Source: Marifrigoribacter sp047730175 (GTDB lineage Bacteria > Bacteroidota > Bacteroidia > Flavobacteriales > Flavobacteriaceae). Taken from it: a stretch of DNA of 64,000 nucleotides. Both the position numbers and the translations under genes were made by a program. Below are positions 34,248 through 43,170 of the stretch, piece after piece (the first letter of the stretch is position 1; each line of letters opens with the position of its first letter). The notes under the pieces were generated by a model. That model had not been told where the DNA came from, did not search any database, and worked only from the letters and a program-made list of their open reading frames with translations. The stretch covers positions 62,001 through 126,000 of the forward strand of contig NZ_CP159833.1 of assembly GCF_047730175.1 (NCBI RefSeq). The letters are read 5' to 3'.

Positions 34248-36746
34248 ATGCATAAAATAATACCTTCTGTATTTATATTTTTTATTTGCATCTCATCACT
34301 TTTTGCACAGCAACCCAATAAACCCAAAGCATCTGAAATTTTTCATGACCTTCAAAAGCTTAATTTTTTAGGGTCTGCCTTATATATTGCAGCACATCCA
34401 GATGATGAAAATACGCGCTTAATTTCTTTTTTAGCGAATGATATTCATGCAAGAACTGCATATTTATCTATTACGCGTGGAGATGGAGGACAAAATTTAG
34501 TTGGTCCAGAAATTAGAGAATTATTAGGTGTTATTAGAACTCAAGAATTATTAGCCGCTAGAAGAACCGATGGCGGGCAACAATTTTTTACTAGAGCCAA
34601 TGATTTTGGGTATTCCAAACATCCTGATGAAACTTTAGAAATTTGGAATAAAGATGAAGTGCTCAAAGATGTTGTAATGAACATTAGAAGGTTTAAACCC
34701 GATGTGATTGTTAATCGTTTTAACCATAGAAATCCAGGAACTACACATGGTCATCATACTGCCTCCGCTATGCTCAGTATGGAAGCGTTTGATTTGGTTG
34801 GAAATAATACAATGTATCCTGAATCTGTAAATGAATTTGGCACATGGCAACCCAAACGTTTATTATTTAATACTTCTTGGTGGTTTTATGGAAGTAAAGA
34901 AAAATTTGAAAAAGCGGATAAATCTAAGCTAGTAGAGGTTGAAACTGGTAATTACTACCCTGCTTTAGGATTATCCAATGGTGAAATTGCTTCACTTAGT
35001 AGGTCTATGCATAAGTCTCAAGGATTTGGAAGCACAGGTACAAGAGGTAGTCAGACTGAATATTTAGAATTTCTAAAAGGTGATTTCCCAGAAAACAAAA
35101 AAGATATATTTGATGGTATTAATACCACATGGTCAAGATTAGAAAATGGACAAGCAATTGGTGTTATTCTTAAAGCTCTTGAAGAAAATTTTAATTTCAA
35201 GAATCCTTCTCAAATGATTCCTGAACTTATGAAAGCATTTGATTTGATAAAAGAACTTCCTAATGGTCATTGGAAATCGATTAAACTAGAAGAAATAAAA
35301 AACATTATCGTTTCATGTTCTGGGCTTTTCTTAGAAGCTGTCGCAAATGAACAAAATGTAAATCCGAAAGGAGACTTAAAAGTAACTATTGAAGCAATCA
35401 ATCGATCAAATGCTAATATTCAACTTGGCTCTATAACTTCTCCCTGTATTGCTTTCCCTGTTTCATTTAAAGCAACAGATTTAGATAAAGATGAAAAATA
35501 CACTCTTGAAAGTACTGAGAATACATTTTCAGGAACAAATTTCAGTACACCTTATTGGTTAAAGGAAAAAGGAACTATTGGTATGTATCATGTTTCAAAT
35601 AAAGAATTAATTGGATTACCTGAAAATGAACATGAATTTCCAGTTACATTCAACCTTGCAATTGAGGGTAGAAATATTTCAATAACCAAAAATATTATAT
35701 ACAAATACAATGATCCAGTAGCGGGTGAAGTATATCAACCGTTTGATGTACTTCCTGAAGTTACCTCAAGTATTCCTGAAAAAGTGTTGATCTTTTCTTC
35801 TAATGATTCAAAACAGATCCCTGTAAAAGTTAGAGCAGGAAAAGATAATGTTTCTGGCACTATAACATTACAGCATCCTAAAGGCTGGCTTATTAGTCCG
35901 GATCATCAATTGTTTGAGCTTTCTAAAAAAGGAGAAGAAAAAACAATACTATTCACAATAACACCTCCTAAAAATCAAAGTGAAGGATATCTTAAAACGT
36001 TGGTGAATGTTGGAGATCAATTCTATAATAAAGAGTTAATACAAATTGATTATGACCACGTACCTTATCAGAGTGTTTTATTGGATTCTGAAGCAAAAAT
36101 TGTTCGTATTAATATTCAGAAAAAAGGAGAGCATATTGGATATATAAAAGGTGCAGGTGATGCAATTCCTGAAAGTTTAAAACAAATAGGTTATAAGGTA
36201 ACCACCTTACTTCCTTCAGAAATAAATAATAAAAACATTGAAAAGTTTGATGCAGTTGTTGTGGGTATTAGAGCATACAATACAGTGCCTGAAATGGAAT
36301 TTAAACAGGAAATATTAAATCAATATGTTTTTAATGGAGGAACTGTTTTAGTACAATATAATACCAGACATAGATTAGTTACCAAAGATCTTGCTCCTTA
36401 TTCAATAACCTTGTCAAAAGAACGTGTTACCGATGAATTTTCCGAAGTAACCATTCTCGAACCCAATCACGAAGTATTAAATAAACCTAATAAAATAAGT
36501 AGTACCGATTTTGAAGGATGGGTGCAAGAAAGAGGACTTTATTTTCCTAGTGAATGGGCTTCAGAATTTACTCCAATTTTAGGAATGAATGACAAAGCTT
36601 ACCCTGAAAGTAAAGGTTCATTATTAGTAGCTAATTATGGAAAAGGACATTATATTTATACTGGTTTAAGCTTTTTTAGAGAACTTCCAGCGGGAGTTTC
36701 AGGAGCGTATCGATTATTTGCAAATTTACTTTCAATAGGAAAATAA
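34248..36746 (+). CDS. secreted PIG-L family deacetylase, multidomain
   Basis: 832 residues from ATG 34248 with a signal peptide (IIPSVFIFFICISSLFAQ). The LmbE/PIG-L domain (about 30-280) has the zinc motif HPDDE (50-54) and THGHHTAS (about 167-174), the latter supplying the other zinc His. The family removes N-acetyl groups from N-acetylglucosaminyl-type substrates. The middle (about 350-610) is beta-sandwich-like. The C-terminal ~200 residues (FDAVVVGIRAYN ... FNGGTVLVQYNTRH) resemble a glutamine-amidotransferase-like fold. It is followed 1 base later by a 36-codon gene and then a symporter, suggesting uptake of a released product. Confidence 0.88.
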   Translation: MHKIIPSVFIFFICISSLFAQQPNKPKASEIFHDLQKLNFLGSALYIAAHPDDENTRLISFLANDIHARTAYLSITRGDGGQNLVGPEIRELLGVIRTQELLAARRTDGGQQFFTRANDFGYSKHPDETLEIWNKDEVLKDVVMNIRRFKPDVIVNRFNHRNPGTTHGHHTASAMLSMEAFDLVGNNTMYPESVNEFGTWQPKRLLFNTSWWFYGSKEKFEKADKSKLVEVETGNYYPALGLSNGEIASLSRSMHKSQGFGSTGTRGSQTEYLEFLKGDFPENKKDIFDGINTTWSRLENGQAIGVILKALEENFNFKNPSQMIPELMKAFDLIKELPNGHWKSIKLEEIKNIIVSCSGLFLEAVANEQNVNPKGDLKVTIEAINRSNANIQLGSITSPCIAFPVSFKATDLDKDEKYTLESTENTFSGTNFSTPYWLKEKGTIGMYHVSNKELIGLPENEHEFPVTFNLAIEGRNISITKNIIYKYNDPVAGEVYQPFDVLPEVTSSIPEKVLIFSSNDSKQIPVKVRAGKDNVSGTITLQHPKGWLISPDHQLFELSKKGEEKTILFTITPPKNQSEGYLKTLVNVGDQFYNKELIQIDYDHVPYQSVLLDSEAKIVRINIQKKGEHIGYIKGAGDAIPESLKQIGYKVTTLLPSEINNKNIEKFDAVVVGIRAYNTVPEMEFKQEILNQYVFNGGTVLVQYNTRHRLVTKDLAPYSITLSKERVTDEFSEVTILEPNHEVLNKPNKISSTDFEGWVQERGLYFPSEWASEFTPILGMNDKAYPESKGSLLVANYGKGHYIYTGLSFFRELPAGVSGAYRLFANLLSIGK

Positions 36747-36747
36747 T

Positions 36748-36858
36748 ATGGAAGAACAACCTAAAAAATATCGTTGGATTTCATGGTATACATGGATATT
36801 AGTGATCAATGCAGTCTATATCATCCTTTTTTATTTAATAACAAAAAACTACGCCTAA
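36748..36858 (+). CDS. 36-residue single-helix membrane microprotein
   Basis: ATG 36748 to TAA 36858, 36 residues: a charged N-terminus (MEEQPKKYRW), a Trp-rich entry (WISWYTW) and one hydrophobic helix (ILVINAVYIILFYLI). It lies 1 base after the PIG-L stop and 1 base before the symporter ATG, so spacing alone argues for real translation. Small partner subunits are known for some sodium:solute symporters (YhdT with PanF, the DUF4212 protein with its symporter), which suggests but does not prove a similar role. No family name can be given. Confidence 0.6.
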   Translation: MEEQPKKYRWISWYTWILVINAVYIILFYLITKNYA

Positions 36859-36859
36859 T

Positions 36860-38551
36860 ATGCAGTTACTCGATTGGATTATATTAGGAGGTACCCTTTT
36901 GTTTATTGTTTTATATGGCACTTATAAAACACGTGGCAATAAAAATGTAGACGATTACCTTAAGGGTGGTAATGACGCAAAATGGTGGACCATTGGCCTT
37001 AGTGTAATGGCAACTCAAGCCAGTGCTATAACCTTCCTATCAACCCCAGGACAAGCCTTTCATGATGGAATGGGATTTGTGCAATTTTACTTTGGGCTTC
37101 CCATTGCTATGGTCATTATATGTGTGGTATTTATTCCTTTATACCATCGATTAAAAGTATTTACAGCCTATGAATTTTTAGAAGACAGATTCGATTTAAA
37201 AACGAGAACCTTAGCTGCTATCCTATTTTTGGTCCAAAGAGGTTTAGCAACAGGTATAACCATCTTTGCTCCGGCTATTATACTTTCTGCGGTGTTAGGA
37301 TGGGATTTAATTACGTTAAATATCATCATTGGAGTGTTGGTAATTATATATACCGTAAGTGGTGGAACAAAAGCAGTAAGCATTACCCAAAAGCAACAAA
37401 TGGGTGTGATTTTCTTCGGAATGTTTCTCTCTTTTCTAATTATCCTAAATTACCTTCCTTTGGACATTAGCTTTTCTAAAGCTATGGATATAGCGGGTGC
37501 CAATGGAAAAATGGATGTTTTAGATTTTTCATTTAGCTTGGACAATCGGTATACTTTTTGGAGTGGAATTATTGGGGGTACTTTTTTAATGCTCTCCTAT
37601 TTTGGCACCGATCAAAGTCAAGTGCAACGTTATCTTTCAGGAAAATCTGTAAAAGAAAGTCAGTTAGGGCTTATGTTCAACGGATTACTTAAAGTACCCA
37701 TGCAATTTTTTATTCTTCTGGTTGGGGTAATGGTATTTGTATTTTACCAATTTAATGCTTCGCCATTAAATTTTAATCCCGCAGCTATTGAAGATTTAAA
37801 AAACTCTGAATATGCTTCTGAATTTAAAGTTCTTGAAGATGAAAAATTATTAATTGATAATGAATTAGCTGAAAAACAAATTTCCTTTGCTACTATTGAA
37901 TCTGAATCTGAAAAAGAATTACTTCTAACTGATATTAGAGCTTTAAATACTTCAGATTTAAAATTAAGAGAACAAACCAAAGAATTAATATTAAAAGCGA
38001 ATCCAGATGCTGAGACAAATGACAAGGATTATGTCTTTATTCATTTTATACTTACAAACCTGCCAAGAGGTATAATTGGACTATTATTAGCTGTAATATT
38101 GAGCGCTGCTATGTCTAGTACTGCTTCAGAATTAAATGCCTTAGCTTCCACAACTGCAATGGATTTATACAAACGAAATGTAGCTGTAAAAGAGGATAAA
38201 CATTATGTGACAGCCTCAAAATGGTTTACGTTACTTTGGGGTGTTATTGCAATTTCAATAGCCTGTGTTGCGAACCTATTTGATAATCTAATACAGTTAG
38301 TTAATATTATTGGATCTATTTTCTACGGAAATATATTAGGAATATTTTTATTAGCATTCTTTTTCAAATACGTAAAAGGCAATGCTGTTTTCGTAGCTGC
38401 ACTTATAAACCAAGTTTTTGTTATTTCACTTTATTTATTAAATGAATATGAATACATCAATCTACCCTATTTATGGCTCAACTTTGTGGGTTGTCTTTCT
38501 GTAATATTACTAGCATTATTTATACAAAAAATTAAAAGAGATAAGATTTAA
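36860..38551 (+). CDS. sodium:solute symporter (SSS family)
   Basis: 563 residues with about 13 hydrophobic helices. Family signatures include KWWTIGLSVMATQASAITFL near residue 41, GGTKAVSITQKQQMG near 168, and FGTDQSQVQRYLS near 248. A charged, helix-prone insertion of about 94 residues (299-392, rich in Glu, Lys and Leu) interrupts the membrane core before LPRGIIGLLLAVILSAAMSST. It imports an organic solute with Na+. Placement after the secreted deacetylase and a microprotein suggests that the substrate is a sugar or an amino sugar; this is inference. A strong terminator follows. Confidence 0.92.
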   Translation: MQLLDWIILGGTLLFIVLYGTYKTRGNKNVDDYLKGGNDAKWWTIGLSVMATQASAITFLSTPGQAFHDGMGFVQFYFGLPIAMVIICVVFIPLYHRLKVFTAYEFLEDRFDLKTRTLAAILFLVQRGLATGITIFAPAIILSAVLGWDLITLNIIIGVLVIIYTVSGGTKAVSITQKQQMGVIFFGMFLSFLIILNYLPLDISFSKAMDIAGANGKMDVLDFSFSLDNRYTFWSGIIGGTFLMLSYFGTDQSQVQRYLSGKSVKESQLGLMFNGLLKVPMQFFILLVGVMVFVFYQFNASPLNFNPAAIEDLKNSEYASEFKVLEDEKLLIDNELAEKQISFATIESESEKELLLTDIRALNTSDLKLREQTKELILKANPDAETNDKDYVFIHFILTNLPRGIIGLLLAVILSAAMSSTASELNALASTTAMDLYKRNVAVKEDKHYVTASKWFTLLWGVIAISIACVANLFDNLIQLVNIIGSIFYGNILGIFLLAFFFKYVKGNAVFVAALINQVFVISLYLLNEYEYINLPYLWLNFVGCLSVILLALFIQKIKRDKI

Positions 38552-38560
38552 TTAAATAAA

Positions 38561-38596
38561 CAAAACAAAGCTTCAGATAACTGAAGCTTTGTTTTG
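38561..38596. terminator. bidirectional terminator after the symporter
   Basis: CAAAACAAAGCTTCAG-ATAA-CTGAAGCTTTGTTTTG, a 16-bp perfect stem with a 4-base loop between convergent genes. Confidence 0.92.
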
Positions 38597-38614
38597 TTAT
38601 AAATCAATAGAAAA

Positions 38615-39460
38615 CTATTTCATATTTTTCCACTCAGCTATTGATTTTTTATTCAACGCTACATAGTCAGTATTTCCAGCTTCTTGAGCCATAGCCATTG
38701 ATTTTTCTGCAGCCGTCATTGCTCCTTTTTTATCTCCAGACTTAGCATAAATTAAAGATTTTTGTCTGTAATACCAAAAAGCATCAGCTCTTTTTGCAAT
38801 TGCTTTATTAATCCATTCTTTTGCTTTATTAATATCTTTACCAGATTCTAAATAGTAAACCGCTGCAGAGTAATAGTCACCAGCTCCAGGACCTTCCATA
38901 GCTTTATCTATACTGGCAGAAACTGCTTTGTCTGTATTAAATTTCATTGGAACACCAACATACACATTTTCCCAAAGCATCCCTAAGATTACAGAATCAT
39001 TAGTTAGGTCATCAAAAGTCATAGTAAATGAATTTATTGCCATTGGCATAGCATATACTTTTGCTTTTACTTTTGCAGCTACCTTAGTTTCATCCCATTC
39101 TTGAGGTGTTCCCCAATTGTTTGAATCACTATAAAAATAAACTTCCCATAGGTCAGCGTTTGGTTTTGTGAAAATAGCATACGTTCCAGCTTCTAAAGTT
39201 TTCCCTCCTATTTCAACAGCATCACTAAATGTGATTTTTGTATTTGCATTTGCACCCGTACGCCATAATTTTCCATAAGGTACTAATCCACCAAATATTT
39301 CCCTTTCTCGCATAGCTGGGCGAGAATATTCTAAGGTCATATTGGTTAAACCTACTGCTTGTTCAATTGTTTGAGCAGGACTAGGTGCAGGTGTTTTCAC
39401 TTGTGCATTTATAGTAGCAGTTAATGCAACAATACATACAAAAAGAAATAATTTTTTCAT
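38615..39460 (-). CDS. secreted DUF2911 protein with TPR-like tail
   Basis: 281 residues with a signal peptide (MKKLFLFVCIVALTATINAQ). DUF2911 covers about 28-180, recognised by MTLEYSRPAMREREIFGGLV, YGKLWRTGANANTKITF and LEAGTYAIFTKP. The C-terminal ~90 residues (AAVYYLESGKDINKAKEWIN ... GDKKGAMTAAEKSMAMAQEA) look like two or three tetratricopeptide helices. The family is Bacteroidota-specific and uncharacterised, probably periplasmic. The promoter carries the palindrome shared with csp. Confidence 0.88.
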   Translation of the reverse strand: MKKLFLFVCIVALTATINAQVKTPAPSPAQTIEQAVGLTNMTLEYSRPAMREREIFGGLVPYGKLWRTGANANTKITFSDAVEIGGKTLEAGTYAIFTKPNADLWEVYFYSDSNNWGTPQEWDETKVAAKVKAKVYAMPMAINSFTMTFDDLTNDSVILGMLWENVYVGVPMKFNTDKAVSASIDKAMEGPGAGDYYSAAVYYLESGKDINKAKEWINKAIAKRADAFWYYRQKSLIYAKSGDKKGAMTAAEKSMAMAQEAGNTDYVALNKKSIAEWKNMK

Positions 39461-39490
39461 AATTTTGGTTTTTTAAAATTTACGTTTTTA

Positions 39491-39520
39491 CAAAATTACG
39501 ACTTGCGATGCTTTAAGTCG
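39491..39520 (-). promoter_or_regulatory. palindrome abutting the DUF2911 gene -7 box
   Basis: On the minus strand CGACTT-N10-AAGTCG (39499-39520) is followed with no gap by TAATTTTG (39491-39498), an exact TAnnTTTG box 30 bases upstream of the ATG. The junction AAGTCGTAATTTT is identical to that in front of csp. The rest of the 39461-39730 gap is A+T-rich with no gene seen. Confidence 0.5.
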
Positions 39521-39730
39521 TTAACAAAAACATAAAATAGAACTTAAAAAGAAGGATTAGAAACTAATAGTACAGATTACAGCCTGTTTAATTTTAACAT
39601 TTAGTCTCAAAAAATTGATATAAAATATCGTTTTTTGTAGGAATTTTGACAATTAAATACACTTAATCGTTATTATATATATATTTATCGATATAATAGT
39701 CATTTTACATAACCCCGAAATGTAAATCTT

Positions 39731-39967
39731 ATGAAAACCTACGAAAATGAATTCACCAATGGTGATATTACGGTAACGTATCAACCTAAGAAATGTATCA
39801 ATGCGCAACTATGTTCTAATGGATTATCTGAAGTGTTTAGAACTTCAGTATTACCATGGATTGATTTAGATGCGGCAGAGACAAATGAAATTATAGATCA
39901 GGTAAAAAGCTGCCCCTCTGGTGCATTAGAATTTTGTTTTAATAAAACTTTGGTTTCTACTAAATAA
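39731..39967 (+). CDS. divergent 4Fe-4S mono-cluster domain protein
   Basis: 78 residues with the Fer4_19 pattern: FTNGDITVTYQPKKCINAQLC, then VLPWIDLDAAE, and SCPSGALEFC. Four Cys (in CINAQLC, SCPSG and EFC) are placed to hold one iron-sulfur cluster. Related proteins occur alone or fused to GNAT or CDGSH domains and are thought to serve in electron transfer; the partner is unknown here. Single gene between two long-leader regions. Confidence 0.85.
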   Translation: MKTYENEFTNGDITVTYQPKKCINAQLCSNGLSEVFRTSVLPWIDLDAAETNEIIDQVKSCPSGALEFCFNKTLVSTK

Positions 39968-40049
39968 TAATTCAAATAAAAATTTAATATATCGTACAAT
40001 TTTTCTACTCTTGCAGTGTTAAATGGTTACCAATTATATTACACCCATC

Positions 40050-40625
40050 ATGTTAAAAAAAATAGTCTTTTTCGCTAGTATCATATTTTTCTCTTCTAAT
40101 TTAATTGCTCAGGAGAATGATAATTCTATTAAAAATCAATTTAATGGAGTTATCGAAAAATCTAACAGTTACCAAGAATTTAAAGTAATTGAAAAAACTA
40201 AAATAAATAAGCTTAGAAAAAATGTATTAGACTCTATAGCTTTTTTAGAGCAAAAAATTATTGATGCAAATTCAACAATAAAAGATCAAGAAAACACAAT
40301 TACTTCTATAAGTAATGATTTAAAAACAACCCAAGAAAATCTTACTGTTTCAAAAGGAAAAGAAGATGGGATGAGTGTATTTGGAGTTACTACAAAAAAA
40401 GCAACCTATAATTTAGTTTTATGTTCTATTATTGGGGCTTTAATGTTCTTTTTAATTCTACTTTTTTATAGATTTAAAAACAGTCACTCTATTACAAAAC
40501 AAACAAATTTAAAGTTATCTGAAATTGAAAAAGAGTTTGATGTACATAGAAAAAAAACACTTGAACAGCAACAACAATTAAGTAGAAAGCTTCAAGACGA
40601 AATCAATAAAAGTAAAAAATCTTAA
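40050..40625 (+). CDS. membrane protein with coiled-coil flanks, unknown function
   Basis: 191 residues from ATG 40050, which gives the signal peptide MLKKIVFFASIIFFSSNLIAQ; an upstream ATG at 40023 would add nine residues. The periplasmic part (about 20-110) is a heptad-rich coiled coil. One membrane helix follows (LVLCSIIGALMFFLILLFY, about 122-140), then a cytoplasmic coiled coil with QQQQLSRKLQDEINKSKKS. Flavobacterial homologues are sometimes labelled tRNA methyltransferase, but nothing here supports that. It may be a structural or scaffold protein. It converges on murA with 3 bases between stops. Confidence 0.65.
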   Translation: MLKKIVFFASIIFFSSNLIAQENDNSIKNQFNGVIEKSNSYQEFKVIEKTKINKLRKNVLDSIAFLEQKIIDANSTIKDQENTITSISNDLKTTQENLTVSKGKEDGMSVFGVTTKKATYNLVLCSIIGALMFFLILLFYRFKNSHSITKQTNLKLSEIEKEFDVHRKKTLEQQQQLSRKLQDEINKSKKS

Positions 40626-40628
40626 AAT

Positions 40629-41942
40629 TTAGGAATCTATTCTAGTAATCTTAGCTCCTATAGCTCGAAGTCTTTCGTCAATATTTTCATATCCACGATC
40701 AATTTGTTCGATATTATGAATGGTGCTGGTTCCTTTTGCAGATAGCGCTGCTATTAATAAAGAAATACCTGCTCTAATATCTGGCGAAACCATCGTAGTT
40801 GCTTTTAAAGAGGATTCGAAATTATGTCCAATCACTGTCGCACGATGTGGATCACAAAGAATAATTTTAGCTCCCATATCAATTAATTTATCCACAAAGA
40901 ATAAACGGCTTTCAAACATTTTTTGGTGAATTAAGACACTTCCTTTTGCTTGAGTTGAAACCACTAATACGATACTTAATAAATCTGGCGTAAATCCTGG
41001 CCAAGTTGCATCTGAGACCGTTAAAATAGAGCCATCAATATATCCTTGTATTTCATATCCTTCTTGTGAAGGTATGTAAATATCATCACCTCTTTTTTCA
41101 AGTGAAATACCTAATTTTCTAAAGGTATCCGGAATTAAACCTAAATTTTCCCAGCTTACATTTTTAATAGTAATCTCACTTCGAGTCATTGCTGCTAATC
41201 CAATCCAACTCCCAATTTCAATCATATCAGGAAGTACCTTATGTGTACAACCCTTCAATTCTTTAACACCTACAATGACTAATAAATTTGAGCCAACACC
41301 CTTGATGTTCGCACCCATTGAATTTAGCATTTTACATAACTGCTGTAAATAAGGTTCACAAGCTGCGTTATAAATAGTAGTGGTTCCAGTAGCTAGTACT
41401 GCTGCCATCACTATATTCGCGGTACCGGTTACAGATGCTTGATCTAATAACATATAGGTTCCTGTAAGGCCTTCTGGAGCTTCTACCCCGTAGAAATATT
41501 CTTCCTTATTATATCTAAAAGTAGCACCTAATTTTATGAATCCTTCAAAGTGTGTATCTAATCTTCTTCTCCCTATTTTATCTCCTCCAGGACGAGGAAT
41601 ATAGCCTTTACCAAAGCGAGATAATAAAGGTCCTACAATCATAATTGAACCTCTCAAAGAACTTCCTTCCTTTTTAAAAAGATCAGATTCTAAATAAGAA
41701 AGATTTATATCATCCGCAATAAAAGCATAGGTACCTTTTCCTAGTCTCTGAACTTTAACTCCTAAACTTCTAAGGATACCAATTAACTTATTTACATCAA
41801 GTATATCTGGAATATTTTCAATTATAACTTCTTCTGAAGTCAGTAAAACAGCACATAGAATTTGAAGCGCTTCATTTTTAGCTCCCTGTGGCCAAATTTC
41901 ACCTTTTAATTTATGACCTCCCTCTATTTGAAAAGTACCCAT
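40629..41942 (-). CDS. murA: UDP-N-acetylglucosamine 1-carboxyvinyltransferase
   Basis: 437 residues. MurA transfers enolpyruvate from PEP to UDP-GlcNAc, the first committed step of peptidoglycan synthesis. Recognisable are the opening FQIEGGHKLKGEIWPQGAKNEAL, the loop region PRPGGDKIGRRRLDTH, and FTPDLLSIVLVVSTQAKG. In the PGGxxIG loop the residue equal to E. coli Cys115 is Asp121 (codon GAT at 41580-41582). A C115D enzyme stays active but is not alkylated by fosfomycin in characterised cases such as Mycobacterium, so natural fosfomycin insensitivity is expected. It is probably followed by nothing in its operon. Confidence 0.95.
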   Translation of the reverse strand: MGTFQIEGGHKLKGEIWPQGAKNEALQILCAVLLTSEEVIIENIPDILDVNKLIGILRSLGVKVQRLGKGTYAFIADDINLSYLESDLFKKEGSSLRGSIMIVGPLLSRFGKGYIPRPGGDKIGRRRLDTHFEGFIKLGATFRYNKEEYFYGVEAPEGLTGTYMLLDQASVTGTANIVMAAVLATGTTTIYNAACEPYLQQLCKMLNSMGANIKGVGSNLLVIVGVKELKGCTHKVLPDMIEIGSWIGLAAMTRSEITIKNVSWENLGLIPDTFRKLGISLEKRGDDIYIPSQEGYEIQGYIDGSILTVSDATWPGFTPDLLSIVLVVSTQAKGSVLIHQKMFESRLFFVDKLIDMGAKIILCDPHRATVIGHNFESSLKATTMVSPDIRAGISLLIAALSAKGTSTIHNIEQIDRGYENIDERLRAIGAKITRIDS

Positions 41943-42031
41943 TAATATTGAATTGTTTGATTAAAAATTGTAGAAATTATATTAGATAATTATAACGTCT
42001 TATAAGTTATTCCTATTGTTTAAATAATTAA

Positions 42032-42697
42032 TTAATAACGTTTTCTATTTCTATTATTATTATTATTATTTGAAGGCTTTGAGTTTTTATTAGTCTTAAA
42101 AACTTTTTTACTTGCATATGGCTTTTTGTTTTTTAATAAAACTTGAGCCTCAACTAAAATTTCTTCTTTATCTCTTATATCTAACTTACCGTCAGAAAGT
42201 TCAAATAAATGATTAAAAATCACGTAATCTTCAACGGTATCTTTATTCCAGTTTAAGAAACATTTTTTCATATGATTAGCAATTGTCATTACTAATCCTT
42301 CTTTCATATCTCCATCTTCCCATCCATTTGCTACATCAATCATCCTCTTTATATTATTTCCATAAAAACGATATTTTGGAAAATTTTGAGGGTATTCTAG
42401 CGTGGCAGGTGCTTCGTTTAATTCTTCTCTAGAAGGCTTATCATATGGTGAATCAACATCTAACTTAAAATCTGAAATTATAAATAATTGATCCCATAAT
42501 TTATGTTGAAAATCAGGAACATCACGTAAATGTGGGTTCATATTTCCCATTACAGAAATTATGCTATTTGCAACTTTATTACGTTCCTCTTTATCTTCTA
42601 TTGAAATCGCATGATCTACCATTTTTTGAATATGTCGTCCATATTCAGGAATAATTAAATGTAGTCGTTCCGTATTGTATTCTATATCGTCTATCAA
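42032..42697 (-). CDS. DUF4290 domain protein with Asn-rich tail
   Basis: 221 residues, soluble, no signal peptide. The DUF4290 region spans about 1-180 (EYNTERLHLIIPEYGRHIQKMVD, SIISVMGNMNPHLRDVPDFQHKLWDQL). The C-terminus is basic and low-complexity, with an Asn run encoded by a repeated ATT/AAT trinucleotide at 42050-42073, ending RNRKRY. Conserved in Bacteroidota with no known function; proximity to murA is conserved in my recollection of related genomes but not checked. Confidence 0.85.
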   Translation of the reverse strand: MIDDIEYNTERLHLIIPEYGRHIQKMVDHAISIEDKEERNKVANSIISVMGNMNPHLRDVPDFQHKLWDQLFIISDFKLDVDSPYDKPSREELNEAPATLEYPQNFPKYRFYGNNIKRMIDVANGWEDGDMKEGLVMTIANHMKKCFLNWNKDTVEDYVIFNHLFELSDGKLDIRDKEEILVEAQVLLKNKKPYASKKVFKTNKNSKPSNNNNNNRNRKRY

Positions 42698-42788
42698 AAT
42701 TTATGGATATTTTTTTGGTTTTAAAAGTTCTAGTTAAAACCGTACATTCTTTTTATACTGAAGTATTATTGCATGCAAAATACTAATT

Positions 42789-43079
42789 TTATAAAGAAAT
42801 AACACCTTCTATTTTAGAAACTTCTATATATTTTTCAATTACACAATCTGGTGATTCCATAAGCACTTTTATCGAAACACTAGAGTAAGTTCCTTTTGAA
42901 GAGTCTCTTTTAGAAAAATCAGCTTTATTATCAATAAATATTTGCTCAATTTTTTCAACATTATTTTTATTTGCAGGCACAATAAACTTATATAAATAAA
43001 CCGCAGGCCAGCTTGTATTTTCCTCTAATTGAATTTTAAGTCTTTTGTAAAATTCAATAGATTTATTATCTTTTTCCAT
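42789..43079 (-). CDS. DUF493 family protein
   Basis: 96 residues from ATG 43079. A longer reading from TTG 43100 is rejected because that codon is inside the -7 promoter box. The small alpha/beta fold (FYKRLKIQLEENTSWPAVYLYKFIVPA, then SSKGTYSSVSIKVLMESPDCVIEKY) fits DUF493/YbeD-like ACT-type proteins, which have been proposed as regulators linked to lipoate or envelope functions in enterobacteria. No target can be assigned here. Divergent from the AAA ATPase gene. Confidence 0.8.
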   Translation of the reverse strand: MEKDNKSIEFYKRLKIQLEENTSWPAVYLYKFIVPANKNNVEKIEQIFIDNKADFSKRDSSKGTYSSVSIKVLMESPDCVIEKYIEVSKIEGVISL

Positions 43080-43097
43080 ACCAATTTTTCTTCGGTA

Positions 43098-43105
43098 CAA
43101 AAATA
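43098..43105 (-). promoter_or_regulatory. -7 box of the DUF493 gene
   Basis: Minus-strand TATTTTTG, an exact TAnnTTTG match, 18 bases upstream of ATG 43079. Confidence 0.55.
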
Positions 43106-43170
43106 CGGTTTTAGTATCAATTTTTATTTACGTTCTTTGTATAGATTTTTGTTTCTAAATAATAAGATAA

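Noticed and set aside
40050..40625. tRNA (guanine-N1)-methyltransferase
   Set aside because: Homologues carry this label, but the protein is a signal peptide, a coiled coil and one membrane helix with no SAM-binding or TrmD knot motif.
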